From Mycolicibacterium sp. P1-18 (lineage in GTDB: Bacteria; Actinomycetota; Actinomycetes; Mycobacteriales; Mycobacteriaceae), in NCBI RefSeq assembly GCF_008329535.1, contig NZ_NPKR01000013.1:124001-188000 (forward strand): a DNA stretch of 64,000 nucleotides. The letters run 5' to 3'. Made by a program: the position numbers and the translations under genes. Below the pieces are notes generated by a model. The model was not told where the DNA came from, did no database searches, and saw nothing but the letters and a program-made list of their open reading frames with translations. Below, piece after piece: positions 16,685-25,474 of the stretch; position 1 is the first letter of the stretch, and the number at the start of each line of letters is the position of its first letter.

Positions 16685-17721
16685 GACGTTCGCCTCTCTC
16701 GTGCGGCGGCCAGTTCGGCGGCACTGCCGCCCAGGCCGTCGGGATAGAACTGCTTGGCCCACGAGCGGATGGCGGTGAAGCCCTCCTGCTCGGAGTTGGC
16801 GAGCGCCGGCGGGTCGGAGTACCGCTGGTGAGCCCAGATGTGCACGTCCTGGCCGAACTACCGGATGACTTCGTCGCCGAAGGCCCGCGCCTTGGCCTCG
16901 GCGCGGGCGGGATCCCGGTCTGCGCGCTCGGCGGGGCGGCCGATGTACACCATGAACCGGACGTCGGAGGTGAACTCGTCGACCGGCGTGATCGCCGAGA
17001 TGGTCCGGTTGTCGATCATCCCCCAGCTCTTGGTGACCGCGATGCCCAAGCCGCCGTTGACGGCCTCGACGCCGCTGTCGACGTCTTCGATCCGCTGACC
17101 GTCGTCGCCTTCGAAGGTGATCGTGAAGTCTACGTAGGACACCGGTTCGGCGAAGTCGTGGCGGGTGAACACGGGGACGATCGGCGTGCCGTGGACGTAC
17201 TTGAAGTGGGCGAAGTCCACGCCGTTCTCGAGCACGTACTGCGGGTGCAGTTCGAGGCCCTGGCGGAACAGCCGCTGCTGCGGGTAATAGTCCTCGACGC
17301 CGGCGTCCCCGCCGAAGCTGGCGAACACGTCGGGCGCCTCGAAGAACGGTGCGCGGCTCTCGACGTCGTGCCAGACGTAGACGGACTGGTTGCGTTCGGT
17401 CACCGGATACGACGTGATGCGGCGGCCGCGGTTGGGCCGGTCCTCGTACGGGATGCAGACGTTGCGACCCTCCCGGCTCCACTGCCAGCCGTGGAACGGG
17501 CACTGCAGCACCTCGCCGTGCACGGTGCCGCCGAATCCGAGGTGCGCGCCGAGGTGTTCGCAGTAGGCGTCCATCACCGCGAGCCGGCCGGACTCCGCGC
17601 GCCAGGCGACGAGTTCCCGGCCGAAGTAGGTCATGGTGTGGACCTCGCCGACGGCGATCTCGTCGGACCAGGCCACCTGGAACCAGCCGGTCGGCTTCAT
17701 CGACAACGGCGGCTTCGCCAT
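16681..17721 (-). pseudogene. Rieske oxygenase (KshA-like) interrupted by one in-frame TAG
   Basis: The first 287 codons encode a Rieske non-haem iron oxygenase. The [2Fe-2S] ligands are CEH (near 55) and CPFH (near 75), and the mononuclear iron site appears as DFAHFKYVH. At 16858-16860 (minus strand) codon 288 is TAG. Past it the same frame stays open for 58 codons and reads FGQDVHIWAHQRY to SWAKQFYPDGLGG, the normal C-terminus of this family, ending in a TGA that overlaps the next ATG. The segment after the TAG corresponds to the KshA part that provides the carboxylate iron ligand, so the truncated protein should be inactive. A CAG to TAG change would explain it. ATG 17721 has a GGGGG ribosome site; GTG 17724 is the alternative. 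Confidence 0.85.
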
Positions 17722-17746
17722 CACTGCCCCCTTCGATCCCGTCGAA

Positions 17747-17764
17747 TGATAGATGGCTCTATCA
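17747..17764. promoter_or_regulatory. TetR operator copy 1 in the divergent promoter
   Basis: The 18-mer TGATAGATGGCTCTATCA is an inverted repeat with seven-base arms TGATAGA/TCTATCA. It covers the minus-strand TATCAT (17746-17751), a likely -10 box of the Rieske gene. Confidence 0.7.
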
Positions 17765-17769
17765 AAGAT

Positions 17770-17787
17770 TGGTAGAGGCTTCTATGA
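17770..17787. promoter_or_regulatory. TetR operator copy 2 in the divergent promoter
   Basis: The 18-mer TGGTAGAGGCTTCTATGA repeats the first operator with the same arms (TGRTAGA, TCTATSA) and centre spacing of 23 bases. It covers TATGAT (17783-17788), the likely -10 box of the TetR gene, so binding should also repress the regulator itself. Confidence 0.7.
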
Positions 17788-17794
17788 TCGACTC

Positions 17795-18427
17795 GTGACC
17801 GAGGCGGGCAGCGTGGGGCGGCGCACCAATCGCCGCGGCCTGGCCACCCGCGAGAACATTCTGGAAGCCGCGCTGACGTCGCTGGCCTCCGGCGCGCCCG
17901 GGTCGGTGTCGGCCAATCGGATCGCCAAGGACGTCGGCGCCACGTGGGGCACGGTCAAGTACCAGTTCGGCGACGTCGACGGCTTCTGGGCGGCGGTTCT
18001 GCACCGCACCGCCGAGCGGCGGGCGGGTCTGCTGGCGGCGCCGGTCGAGCCCGACACGTCCCTGCGCCACCGGGTCGGCCGCATCGTCGACACCCTGTAT
18101 CACGGTCTGTCGTCGACGGATTCGCGCGCCATCGAGAACCTCCGCGCGGCGCTGCCCCGCGATCCCCACGAGCTGGAGCGGCTCTACCCGCTGACCGCCG
18201 CGGAGCTCGCATCCTGGGAGCGCAGCTGGCTGGAGACGTGCCAGCGCGCGTTCGCCGACCTCGACCTCGCGCCCGACCGGGTGCGCGGGGTGGCCACCCT
18301 GATCCCCGGCGCCATGCGAGGGCTGGCGTCGGAACGCCGGCTCGGGTCCTACGCCGATCTCGACGTGGCCCGCGAGACGTTGACCTTGGCGCTGGTCGCG
18401 TATCTCTCCTCGCCGGCGGACCGCTAG
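17795..18427 (+). CDS. TetR-family transcriptional regulator
   Basis: This 210-residue regulator has an N-terminal helix-turn-helix (RENILEAALTSLASGAPGSVSANRIAKDVGATWGTVKYQFG, about residues 16-55) and an all-helical ligand-binding domain. The GTG at 17795 sits six bases after TATGAT. It is divergent from the broken Rieske gene, and two matching 18-base palindromes lie between them, so it is very likely a local repressor that also controls itself. The operators differ from the KstR and KstR2 consensus sequences known from steroid catabolism. The stop overlaps the convergent small membrane gene by four bases. Confidence 0.9.
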   Translation: MTEAGSVGRRTNRRGLATRENILEAALTSLASGAPGSVSANRIAKDVGATWGTVKYQFGDVDGFWAAVLHRTAERRAGLLAAPVEPDTSLRHRVGRIVDTLYHGLSSTDSRAIENLRAALPRDPHELERLYPLTAAELASWERSWLETCQRAFADLDLAPDRVRGVATLIPGAMRGLASERRLGSYADLDVARETLTLALVAYLSSPADR

Positions 18428-18618
18428 CGCCGGTCCCCCGGCCATCGTGGGCCCCGCCGCGACGCCGCGGCCACCAGCACGCTGACGCCCACCGCCACCG
18501 CGAACGCCCCGACGACGAGGTGGCGCGGGTAGTCGTTCGACGCGAACGCCCACAGCTGCAACCCGCCCGCGCACAGCGCGAGCAGACCGAATGCCACTGC
18601 CGCGACGCGACCCGTCAT
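18424..18618 (-). CDS. Small two-helix membrane protein
   Basis: This 64-residue reading frame encodes two hydrophobic segments (VAAVAFGLLALCAGGLQLWAF and LVVGAFAVAVGVSVLVAAA) joined by a short polar loop, with a basic C-terminus. Frame-specific third-position GC and the clear two-helix pattern favour a real gene. It fills the gap between the TetR gene and the divergent acyl-CoA dehydrogenase gene. I recognise no family. Confidence 0.5.
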   Translation of the reverse strand: MTGRVAAVAFGLLALCAGGLQLWAFASNDYPRHLVVGAFAVAVGVSVLVAAASRRGPRWPGDRR

Positions 18619-18681
18619 GGCTCCAGTGTGCAGGCCCGGCGCTATGCTCGCCCGTGGTGCGACCACTGGCAAGGAGGCCAC

Positions 18682-19980
18682 GTGTGGGACTTCGAGACCG
18701 ATGAGCGGTATCAGGAATCGTTGGACTGGGCAGACGAATTCGTCCGCGACGAGGTCGAGCCGCTCGACCTGATCTGGCCGCACCTGCAGTACACCCCGCT
18801 CGACGAGACGCGCCGCCGGGTCGTCGACCCGCTCAAGGAGCGCGTGCGCGAACGCGGCCTGTGGGCCACCCACCTCGGACCCGAGCACGGCGGCCAGGGC
18901 TTCGGTCAGCTCAAGCTCGCGCTGCTCAACGAGATCCTCGGCCGGTCGCAGTGGGCGCCGGTGGTGTTCGGTTGCCAGGCGCCCGACACCGGCAACGCCG
19001 AGATCATCGCGCAGTTCGGCACACCCGAGCAGAAGGAACGGTATTTGCGGCCCCTGCTCGACGGTGAACTGTTCTCGAGTTACTCGATGACCGAACCGCA
19101 GGGCGGCGCCGACCCCACGCAGTTCACCACCCGCGCCGTACGCGACGGCGACGACTGGGTGATCAACGGCTGGAAGTACTTCTCCTCCAACGCAAGTACC
19201 GCCGCGTTCCTCATCGTGATGGTCGTGACCAACCCCGACGTCAGCCCCTATCAGGGCATGTCGATGTTCCTGCTGCCCACCGACACCCCCGGGGTGCAGA
19301 TCGTGCGCAACGCGGGCCTGCACGGTGAGGCCGAGGGCCAGGGCTCCCATGCCCTGATCCACTACGCCGACGTGCGGGTGCCGGCGTCGGCCCTGCTCGG
19401 CGGCGAGGGGCAGGCGTTCGTCATCGCCCAGACCCGCCTCGGCGGCGGCCGGATCCACCACGCGATGCGCACCATCGGCCTGGCACAGAAGGCGCTCGAC
19501 ATGATGTGCGAACGCGCGCTGAGCCGCGAGACCGCGGGCAGCCTGCTCGCCGACAAGCAGGCCGTCCAGGGCTACGTCGCCGATTCGTATGCCCAGCTCC
19601 TGCAGTTCCGGCTGATGGTCCTCTACACCGCCTGGCGCATCGACAAGTTCGACGATTACAAGTTGGTGCGCAAGGACATCGCCGCGGTCAAGGTGCAGAT
19701 GCCCACGGTGCTGCACGACATCGCCTGGCGCGCAATGCAAGTCCACGGCGCCCTGGGCGTCACCAACGAGATGCCGTTCCTCGGCATGGTGACCGCCGCC
19801 GCGGTGATGGGGTTGGCCGACGGCCCCACCGAGGTGCACCGCACCACCGTCGCCAAGCAGGTGCTGCGGGACTACCGGGCCAGCGACGACGTGTGGCCGA
19901 CGCAGTGGATCCCGCGCAAGCGCGAGGCGGCGCGGGCCAAGTACGCCGAGTACCTCGAGCTCGAGGTCGGCAACCAGTGA
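18682..19980 (+). CDS. Acyl-CoA dehydrogenase
   Basis: This 432-residue flavoenzyme has the ACAD fold: N-terminal helical domain, the FAD/substrate motif YSMTEPQGGADPTQF near residue 140 followed by WVINGWKYFSSNA, and the C-terminal helical domain with MQVHGALGVTNEMPF near 355. It would oxidise an acyl-CoA at the alpha-beta bond in the cytoplasm. The GTG at 18682 (VWDFETDERY) is preceded by AAGGAGG. It points toward the convergent thiolase and hydratase genes, and the three make a plausible beta-oxidation set. The larger, phosphotransferase-independent type with a long N-terminus resembles ACADs acting on CoA esters of medium or cyclic acids (inference). Confidence 0.93.
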   Translation: MWDFETDERYQESLDWADEFVRDEVEPLDLIWPHLQYTPLDETRRRVVDPLKERVRERGLWATHLGPEHGGQGFGQLKLALLNEILGRSQWAPVVFGCQAPDTGNAEIIAQFGTPEQKERYLRPLLDGELFSSYSMTEPQGGADPTQFTTRAVRDGDDWVINGWKYFSSNASTAAFLIVMVVTNPDVSPYQGMSMFLLPTDTPGVQIVRNAGLHGEAEGQGSHALIHYADVRVPASALLGGEGQAFVIAQTRLGGGRIHHAMRTIGLAQKALDMMCERALSRETAGSLLADKQAVQGYVADSYAQLLQFRLMVLYTAWRIDKFDDYKLVRKDIAAVKVQMPTVLHDIAWRAMQVHGALGVTNEMPFLGMVTAAAVMGLADGPTEVHRTTVAKQVLRDYRASDDVWPTQWIPRKREAARAKYAEYLELEVGNQ

Positions 19981-19983
19981 CGC

Positions 19984-21132
19984 TTAGCCGATGAGCTCGA
20001 CGAGGGTGGCGTTGGCCGTGCCGCCGCCCTCGCACATGGTTTGCAACCCGTAGCGAATTCCGTTGTCCCGCATGTGATGGATCATCCGCGTCATCAGCAC
20101 CGCGCCGGATGCTCCCAGCGGGTGGCCCAGCGCGATCGCGCCGCCGAGCGGGTTGAGCCGCGCCTCGTCGGCTCCGGTCTCGGCCAGCCACGCCAGGGGC
20201 ACGGGCGCGAAGGCCTCGTTCACCTCGTAGACGCCGACCTCGTCGATCGCGACGCCCGCCTTGTGCAGCACCTTCGCCGTCGCCGGGATCGGACCGGTCA
20301 GCATCAGCACCGGGTCGGCGCCGGTGACCGCCCCGGCGCGGTAGCGCACCAGCGGGGTGAGCCCCATGGTGACGGCGTTCTCCGCGGTGGTCACCAGCAG
20401 GGCCGCGGCTCCGTCGGAGATCTGCGACGAGTTGCCGGCGTGGATGACGCCGTCGTCGGTGAAGGCCGGCTTCAGGCCCGCCAGCTTCTCGGCGGTGGTG
20501 CCCCGGCGGATGCCCTCGTCGGCGGTCACCACTGCCCCGTCCTCGGTGAAGACCGGCACGATCTGGTCGGTGAAGGCGCCGGCGTCCTGCGCGGCCGCCG
20601 CGCGGGCGTGCGACTGCGCGGAGAACTCGTCGAGGCGGGCGCGGGACAGCCCCCACTTCGTCGCGATCATCTCCGCGGAGATGCCCTGGTTGAACGCGAA
20701 GTCGTCGTAGCGGGCAAGCACTTTCGGCCCGTACGGCATGCCGGTGGCGCGCGCCGAGCCCAGCGGCACCCGGCTCATCACCTCGACCCCGCCCGCCGCC
20801 ACGACGTCCTGCTGCCCCGACATCACGGCGTGGACGGCGAAGTCCAGCGCCTGCTGGCTGGATCCGCACGCCCGGTTCACCGTGGTGCCGGGGATGTGCT
20901 CGGGCCAGCCCGCCGCCAGCACGGCCCACCGCCCGATGTTGCTGGACTGGTCGCCCACCTGCGAGACGCACCCCCACACGACGTCGTCGACCACCGACGG
21001 GTCGACGCCGGTGCGTTCGGCGAGCTCAGTCAGCACCACCGCGGACAGGTCGGCGGCGTGTTGGGCGGACAGGCCGCCGTTGCGCTTGCCCACCGGCGTG
21101 CGCACGGCTCCGACGACGACGGTCTCACGCAT
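19984..21132 (-). CDS. Acetyl-CoA C-acyltransferase (thiolase)
   Basis: This 382-residue thiolase has all catalytic elements: nucleophile Cys89 in NRACGSS, the His in GHPLGASG near 340, and the second Cys in TMCEGGGTANA near 370. It should cleave 3-ketoacyl-CoA with CoA as the last beta-oxidation step. Its ATG at 21132 lies inside the end of the hydratase gene (eight-base overlap), so the two are co-translated. Start and length are normal for the family. Confidence 0.94.
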   Translation of the reverse strand: MRETVVVGAVRTPVGKRNGGLSAQHAADLSAVVLTELAERTGVDPSVVDDVVWGCVSQVGDQSSNIGRWAVLAAGWPEHIPGTTVNRACGSSQQALDFAVHAVMSGQQDVVAAGGVEVMSRVPLGSARATGMPYGPKVLARYDDFAFNQGISAEMIATKWGLSRARLDEFSAQSHARAAAAQDAGAFTDQIVPVFTEDGAVVTADEGIRRGTTAEKLAGLKPAFTDDGVIHAGNSSQISDGAAALLVTTAENAVTMGLTPLVRYRAGAVTGADPVLMLTGPIPATAKVLHKAGVAIDEVGVYEVNEAFAPVPLAWLAETGADEARLNPLGGAIALGHPLGASGAVLMTRMIHHMRDNGIRYGLQTMCEGGGTANATLVELIG

Positions 21133-22051
21133 CGGCCCGCTCCGTTCCGTCGGCGCGGACCTCGTCCTTCATCGCGGGCACCACCGGCGGTGCCTGCCGC
21201 CAGTTCGGTACGCCGTCGGACTCGTTGGCGACGGGGAACCCGCCGCCGTGCAGTTGGGTCCAGTGACTGTGGTTGAGCTGGTGCAGGGTGAAGCAGGCGT
21301 TCAACGAGTTGTAGAAGCCCTGGTTGTCCTGGGTCTGGTTCACCGACTCCTTGACCAGCAGCGCCGCCATCGTCGGCACCTTCGCGATCCGCCTGGCGAA
21401 GTCCAGCGTCCGGTCGGCCAGTTCGTCGAGCGCAAACACCTTGGACACCATGCCGAGCTGGTAGGCCTCGTCGACCGACAGGGTGTCGCCGGTGAGCATC
21501 AGCTCCTTGGTCTTGCGGGCGCCGAATTCCCAAGGGTGGGCGAAGTATTCGACACCGCACATGCCGAGGCGGGTACCGACCACGTCGGCGAAGCGCGTCC
21601 CCTCCGCGGCGACGATGAGGTCACACGACCACATCAGCATCAGCGCGGCGGCGTACACGTCGCCGTGCACCTGCGCCACGGTGATCTTGCGCAGGTTGCG
21701 CCACCGCAGGGTGTTCTGGAAGAAGTGATGCCACTCCTGGAGCATCAGCTTCTCGGCCGCCCGGCGGGTCGCGCCGCCCTCCTGGAAGCTCGGATGCTGC
21801 TCGGGGCCCGGCGCATGCTCGGCCATGGCCTGCTTGGAGCCGAGGTCGTGGCCCGAGGAGAACATCGGCCCGTGCCCGCCGAGGATCACCACGCGCACGT
21901 CGTCGTCGGCCTCGGCCCGCAGGAAGGCCTCGTTCAACTCGACGAGCAACCCGCGCTGCTGGGCGTTGCGCTGGTCCGGTCGGTTGAGCATGATCCGGGC
22001 GATGGTGCCCTCGTCGAAGGTCTCGTACGTCACGAAGCGGTAGTCGGCCAT
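21125..22051 (-). CDS. Enoyl-CoA hydratase/isomerase family protein
   Basis: This 308-residue crotonase-fold protein has the CoA-binding and oxyanion loop GGHGPMFSSGHDLGSK (residues 58-73) and AQVHGDVYAAALMLMWSCDLIVAAE in place of the usual AxxxGxxxGGG segment. The typical Gly-Gly pair of the second loop is altered, so the exact reaction (hydratase, isomerase or hydrolase) is uncertain. The C-terminus is longer than in standard hydratases. ATG 22051 (MADYRFVTYET) is chosen by homology; longer N-terminal extensions would run into the divergent DedA promoter. It is upstream of and overlaps the thiolase gene. Confidence 0.9.
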   Translation of the reverse strand: MADYRFVTYETFDEGTIARIMLNRPDQRNAQQRGLLVELNEAFLRAEADDDVRVVILGGHGPMFSSGHDLGSKQAMAEHAPGPEQHPSFQEGGATRRAAEKLMLQEWHHFFQNTLRWRNLRKITVAQVHGDVYAAALMLMWSCDLIVAAEGTRFADVVGTRLGMCGVEYFAHPWEFGARKTKELMLTGDTLSVDEAYQLGMVSKVFALDELADRTLDFARRIAKVPTMAALLVKESVNQTQDNQGFYNSLNACFTLHQLNHSHWTQLHGGGFPVANESDGVPNWRQAPPVVPAMKDEVRADGTERADA

Positions 22052-22116
22052 GCCGTCGGACTCTATTCGCCCCGACATTCCCGCCAACCCCGTATCGCAT
22101 AGGGCATCCTGGGCGC

Positions 22117-22770
22117 GTGACCGTCGACGCCCTCCTGGAGACCATCCCACCGATCGCGGTGTACCTCGTCGTCGGCGTGGTCATCGGGTTGGAGAGCCTC
22201 GGCATTCCGCTGCCCGGCGAGATCGCGCTCGTCAGCGCCGCCCTGCTGGCCTCGCGGCACACCCTCGACGTCAACCCGGCCGGCGTGGCCGCCGCGGCCA
22301 CCATCGGAGCCATCGTCGGTGACACGATCGGCTACAGCATCGGCCACCGGTACGGCATGGGGTTGTTCGAACGGCTGGGCAGACGCTTCCCCAAGCACTT
22401 CGGCCCCGGGCACGTCGCCCTGGCCAAACGGCTCTTCACCCGGTGGGGCGTCTGGGCGGTGTTCTTCGGCCGGTTCATCGCGCTGCTGCGCATCTTCGCG
22501 GGCCCCCTCGCCGGCGCGCTGAAGATGCCGTACGGAAAGTTCCTGGCCGCCAACGCAACCGGTGCGATCTTCTGGGCGGGCGGCACAACCGCCGTCGTCT
22601 ACTACCTGGGTCTGGCCGCCGAGAAGTGGCTGTCGCGGTTCTCCTGGGTCGCGCTGGTGCTGGCCGTGGTGATCGGCGTCGTCTTTACCCTCGTGATGAA
22701 GGAACGCACCGGCAAGGCCATCGCGGCGCTGGAGGACGAGCACGACTGGGACACGCTGCGACGGACCTGA
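22117..22770 (+). CDS. DedA-family membrane protein
   Basis: This 217-residue integral membrane protein has the DedA/VTT signature: ESLGIPLPGEIALVSAALLAS near the N-terminus, GDTIGYSIGHRYG, and the FFGRFIALLRIFAGPLAG motif with its conserved Arg residues, residues about 125-145. DedA proteins act in membrane lipid (undecaprenyl phosphate or phospholipid) translocation and proton-dependent fitness. The GTG at 22117 (VTVDALLETIPP) gives the family N-terminus. It is divergent from the hydratase gene and ends seven bases from the convergent MOSC fusion gene. Confidence 0.93.
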   Translation: MTVDALLETIPPIAVYLVVGVVIGLESLGIPLPGEIALVSAALLASRHTLDVNPAGVAAAATIGAIVGDTIGYSIGHRYGMGLFERLGRRFPKHFGPGHVALAKRLFTRWGVWAVFFGRFIALLRIFAGPLAGALKMPYGKFLAANATGAIFWAGGTTAVVYYLGLAAEKWLSRFSWVALVLAVVIGVVFTLVMKERTGKAIAALEDEHDWDTLRRT

Positions 22771-22777
22771 CGCGCGG

Positions 22778-24547
22778 CTACAGGTCGAGCACCAGGTCGC
22801 CGTCCGGCGTCGCACAGCAGATCAGGACGTTGCCGTCGGCGGGCGGCTCCAGCGGCTCGGGTGAGTAGCGCACCGATCCCGACACCACGGCCGTCTCACA
22901 GTTGTGGCAGACCCCCGTGCGGCACGACCACCGGACGGGCACGTCGCACGCCTCGGCGAAGTCCAGCAGGCTGGGGTAGGCGGGCCCCCACGGCACGGTC
23001 AGCCCGCTGCGGGCGAAGCCGACGTCGGGTCCCGGCCCGGGATCTCCCGCCGGTGCGTGCGGCGGGCCCGACGCCGCCGCGGCGATACCAGGGGTGAGAC
23101 CCGCCGCGGCACCGAAGGTTTCGCTGTGGATCCGGTCCGGCGCCAACCCGTAGGCGGCGAGCGCCGCCGTCAGCGCGGTCATGAAGTCGACGGGGCCGCA
23201 CAGGTAGGCCTCGGCGTCGACGGGCGGCGCGAGCGCCTCCAACGCCGCGGCCGAGAGGCGGCCGGTGCCGGTGTAGTCGACGCCGAGCCGGTCGACCGCG
23301 GCCGGCCGGCTGTAGAACACGTGCGACCGGCCCTTGGGCAGTCTGCCGAGAAGCTCGTGACACTCGGCGGCGAACGCGTCGGCCGAGCCGTCGCGCGCCC
23401 CGTGCAGCCACCACACCTCGCGCGTCGAACCCGCCGCGACGAGCGCGTGCAGCATGGAGAGCACCGGGGTGATTCCCACGCCGGCCGACACCAGCAACAC
23501 CGGTGGGCCGTTGGGGTCGTCGGCGATGGCGAGCGCGAACGTGCCCCGCGGCGCGGCGACGTCGACGAGGTCACCCGTCGTCACCCCGGCGTGCAGGAAC
23601 CCGCTGCCCGCGCCGTGCGGTTCCTTCTTGACCCCGATGCGGTAGATCCCCGAGCCGGGCGGGTTGGACAGCGAGTAGTTGCGCAGGACGGCGGGTCCCG
23701 CGGGATCGGGGTGCAGTCGCAGCGTGATCGACTGTCCCGGCGACCAACTCGGCAGCACGGCGCCGTCGGGGTCGGCCAGCGTCAGCGACCGGACGTCGGC
23801 ACTCTCGTCGCGCACCGAGGTCACGCGCAGCGGCCGGAAACCCGTCCACGCGGGCGGCGGGGCGCTGGCCGCGGCGGTCAGCCCGGTGTTGCCCGCAGCC
23901 CCGTCACCCTGGGCCACCAGGCTCTGTAGCGACGCCGTCCAGCCGGGGCTCAGCGCCGGCACGCGCAGCGCGCGGTCGAGGCTGTCGCGGGGATGGCCGG
24001 GCAGGTACAGCAGGGCGTCGATCTCGGCGACGGTCACCGCTTCGGGTCCCGAGGCGGTCTTCACGATCTCCTGCCCGGCGCGCACCTCACCCTCGACCAG
24101 CACGCGCAGGTAGAACCCCGGCCGACGATGGGACACCAGCAGCGCCGCCATGCTCGGCACCCCGACCCGCAGGCCGACGCGGTAGCAGGTGACGCGTGGC
24201 TGGGTGACCTCGAACTCCGCGTCGCCGATCCGGTAGCGGTCACCGATGCAGACCTCGTCGTCGGGCAGCCCGTCGACGGTGAAGTTCTCCCCGAAGTGGC
24301 CGGGCGCCAGGTCGTCGCGACCGAACTCGGCGTTCCAGTGCCGATAGGAGTCCAGTTGGTAGACCAGGACGGCCCGGTTCTCACCACCATGCCCGCCCAG
24401 GTCGCCCTGACCGTCGCCGTCGACGTTGAGGCGGCGCACCATCCGCGGCCCGTCGACCGGGGCCTTCCACGCGCCGGTGTGGACGACGCGTCCGTTCCAG
24501 TCGACGTCGGCGGGGAGGCCGACGTTCAGCGAGATCAACGCGGCCAT
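22778..24547 (-). CDS. MOSC / flavin reductase / [2Fe-2S] ferredoxin fusion protein
   Basis: This 589-residue protein joins three modules. Residues 1-200 form a MOSC molybdenum-cofactor domain with the conserved Cys in PRVTCYRVGLRVG. Residues about 235-480 form a ferredoxin-NADP-reductase-like module, with the flavin motif RNYSLSNPPGSG and the NAD(P)-binding segment VLLVSAGVGITPVLSML. The last 80 residues form a plant-type ferredoxin with SCRTGVCHNC and a final Cys in LICCA. It would pass electrons from NAD(P)H through FMN/FAD and Fe-S to a molybdenum centre or partner oxygenase. ATG 24547 gives MAALISLNVG; GTG 24556, with GGAAGG upstream, is the alternative. Confidence 0.93.
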   Translation of the reverse strand: MAALISLNVGLPADVDWNGRVVHTGAWKAPVDGPRMVRRLNVDGDGQGDLGGHGGENRAVLVYQLDSYRHWNAEFGRDDLAPGHFGENFTVDGLPDDEVCIGDRYRIGDAEFEVTQPRVTCYRVGLRVGVPSMAALLVSHRRPGFYLRVLVEGEVRAGQEIVKTASGPEAVTVAEIDALLYLPGHPRDSLDRALRVPALSPGWTASLQSLVAQGDGAAGNTGLTAAASAPPPAWTGFRPLRVTSVRDESADVRSLTLADPDGAVLPSWSPGQSITLRLHPDPAGPAVLRNYSLSNPPGSGIYRIGVKKEPHGAGSGFLHAGVTTGDLVDVAAPRGTFALAIADDPNGPPVLLVSAGVGITPVLSMLHALVAAGSTREVWWLHGARDGSADAFAAECHELLGRLPKGRSHVFYSRPAAVDRLGVDYTGTGRLSAAALEALAPPVDAEAYLCGPVDFMTALTAALAAYGLAPDRIHSETFGAAAGLTPGIAAAASGPPHAPAGDPGPGPDVGFARSGLTVPWGPAYPSLLDFAEACDVPVRWSCRTGVCHNCETAVVSGSVRYSPEPLEPPADGNVLICCATPDGDLVLDL

Positions 24548-24600
24548 CGCCGTCACCCTTCCGTCGCCTTTGGAGCAAGATAGTCCGATCACGCCGGGCG

Positions 24601-24606
24601 TACTGT
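24601..24606 (+). promoter_or_regulatory. -10-like box TACTGT, leaderless start at 24614
   Basis: TACTGT ends seven bases before GTG 24614, and no Shine-Dalgarno sequence is present. Confidence 0.45.
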
Positions 24607-24613
24607 CGAATAC

Positions 24614-25468
24614 GTGGCCCTGCCTGGATTGACGACGGTGCGCGACGGCCTCGGTCAGCGACTGTTCGGGATGGTGGCCGGCCCCGAGGGTCCGGCGAAC
24701 CGCGCGCGCATCCACGAGACCCCCGGTCCGCGATGGTTCGACGAGGACCGTCCGATCAGACAGGTGCACGGCGACGCCTCGATGTTCGTCGGTGGTCTGC
24801 GCGCGCTGCTGCTGCAGTCCCTGCACCCCCTGGCGATGGCCGGCGTCGCCGAACACTCCGACTACCGCGGAGATCCGTGGGGCCGGCTGCAGCGCACCAG
24901 CACCTTCCTCGCGGTCACCACCTTCGGTCCGGCCGACGACGCGCAGCGCGCGGTCGACAAGGTCCGCGGCATCCACCGTCGCGTGCACGGGATCGCCGCC
25001 GACGGACGGCCGTACGAGGCCTCGGACCCGCACCTGCTCGAATGGGTGCACGTCGCCGAGGTCGACAGCTTCCTGCGCGCCCACCAGCTCTACGGCGCGC
25101 GTCCGCTCGACCAGCGGGGCCGGGACGGCTACGTCGCCGACACCGCCAGGGTCGCCGCCGCGCTCGGGGTGCTCGACCCGCCCCGCACCGAAGGTGAACT
25201 ACGGCAACGCATCTCGGACTACCGACCGGAGCTCGGCGGCACGGCCGCTGCCCGCGAGGCGGCGAAGTTCCTGCTGCTCACTCCCCCGTTGCCGCTGCTG
25301 GCCAAGCCGCCCTACGCGATCCTCGCCGCCACCTCGGTGGCCATGCTGCCGGCGTGGGCGCGGCTGCCGCTGCGACTGCCGTATCTGCCGCCGCTGGAGG
25401 CCACCGCAGTCCGGGTGGCCGGCCGGACGCTGGTCGGCGGCATCCGTTGGGCGCTGGCCCGCGGCTGA
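24614..25468 (+). CDS. Oxygenase MpaB family (DUF2236) protein
   Basis: This 284-residue protein belongs to the DUF2236/MpaB/latex-clearing-protein superfamily, whose studied members are haem-binding oxygenases. Conserved features include LRALLLQSLHPLAMAGVAEHSDY with its His residues, RLQRTSTFLAVTTFG, and DPHLLEWVHVAEVDSFL. A hydrophobic stretch near residues 215-240 suggests membrane association. Mycobacteria carry many copies; the substrate here is unknown. The GTG start is supported by TACTGT seven bases upstream. It ends six bases from the convergent SDR gene. Confidence 0.9.
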   Translation: MALPGLTTVRDGLGQRLFGMVAGPEGPANRARIHETPGPRWFDEDRPIRQVHGDASMFVGGLRALLLQSLHPLAMAGVAEHSDYRGDPWGRLQRTSTFLAVTTFGPADDAQRAVDKVRGIHRRVHGIAADGRPYEASDPHLLEWVHVAEVDSFLRAHQLYGARPLDQRGRDGYVADTARVAAALGVLDPPRTEGELRQRISDYRPELGGTAAAREAAKFLLLTPPLPLLAKPPYAILAATSVAMLPAWARLPLRLPYLPPLEATAVRVAGRTLVGGIRWALARG

Positions 25469-25474
25469 TCGCCG

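Noticed and set aside
16858..16860. In-frame TAG as pyrrolysine or programmed recoding
   Set aside because: Mycobacteria have no pyrrolysine system and no stimulatory structure was recognised; a nonsense mutation or sequence error is simpler.
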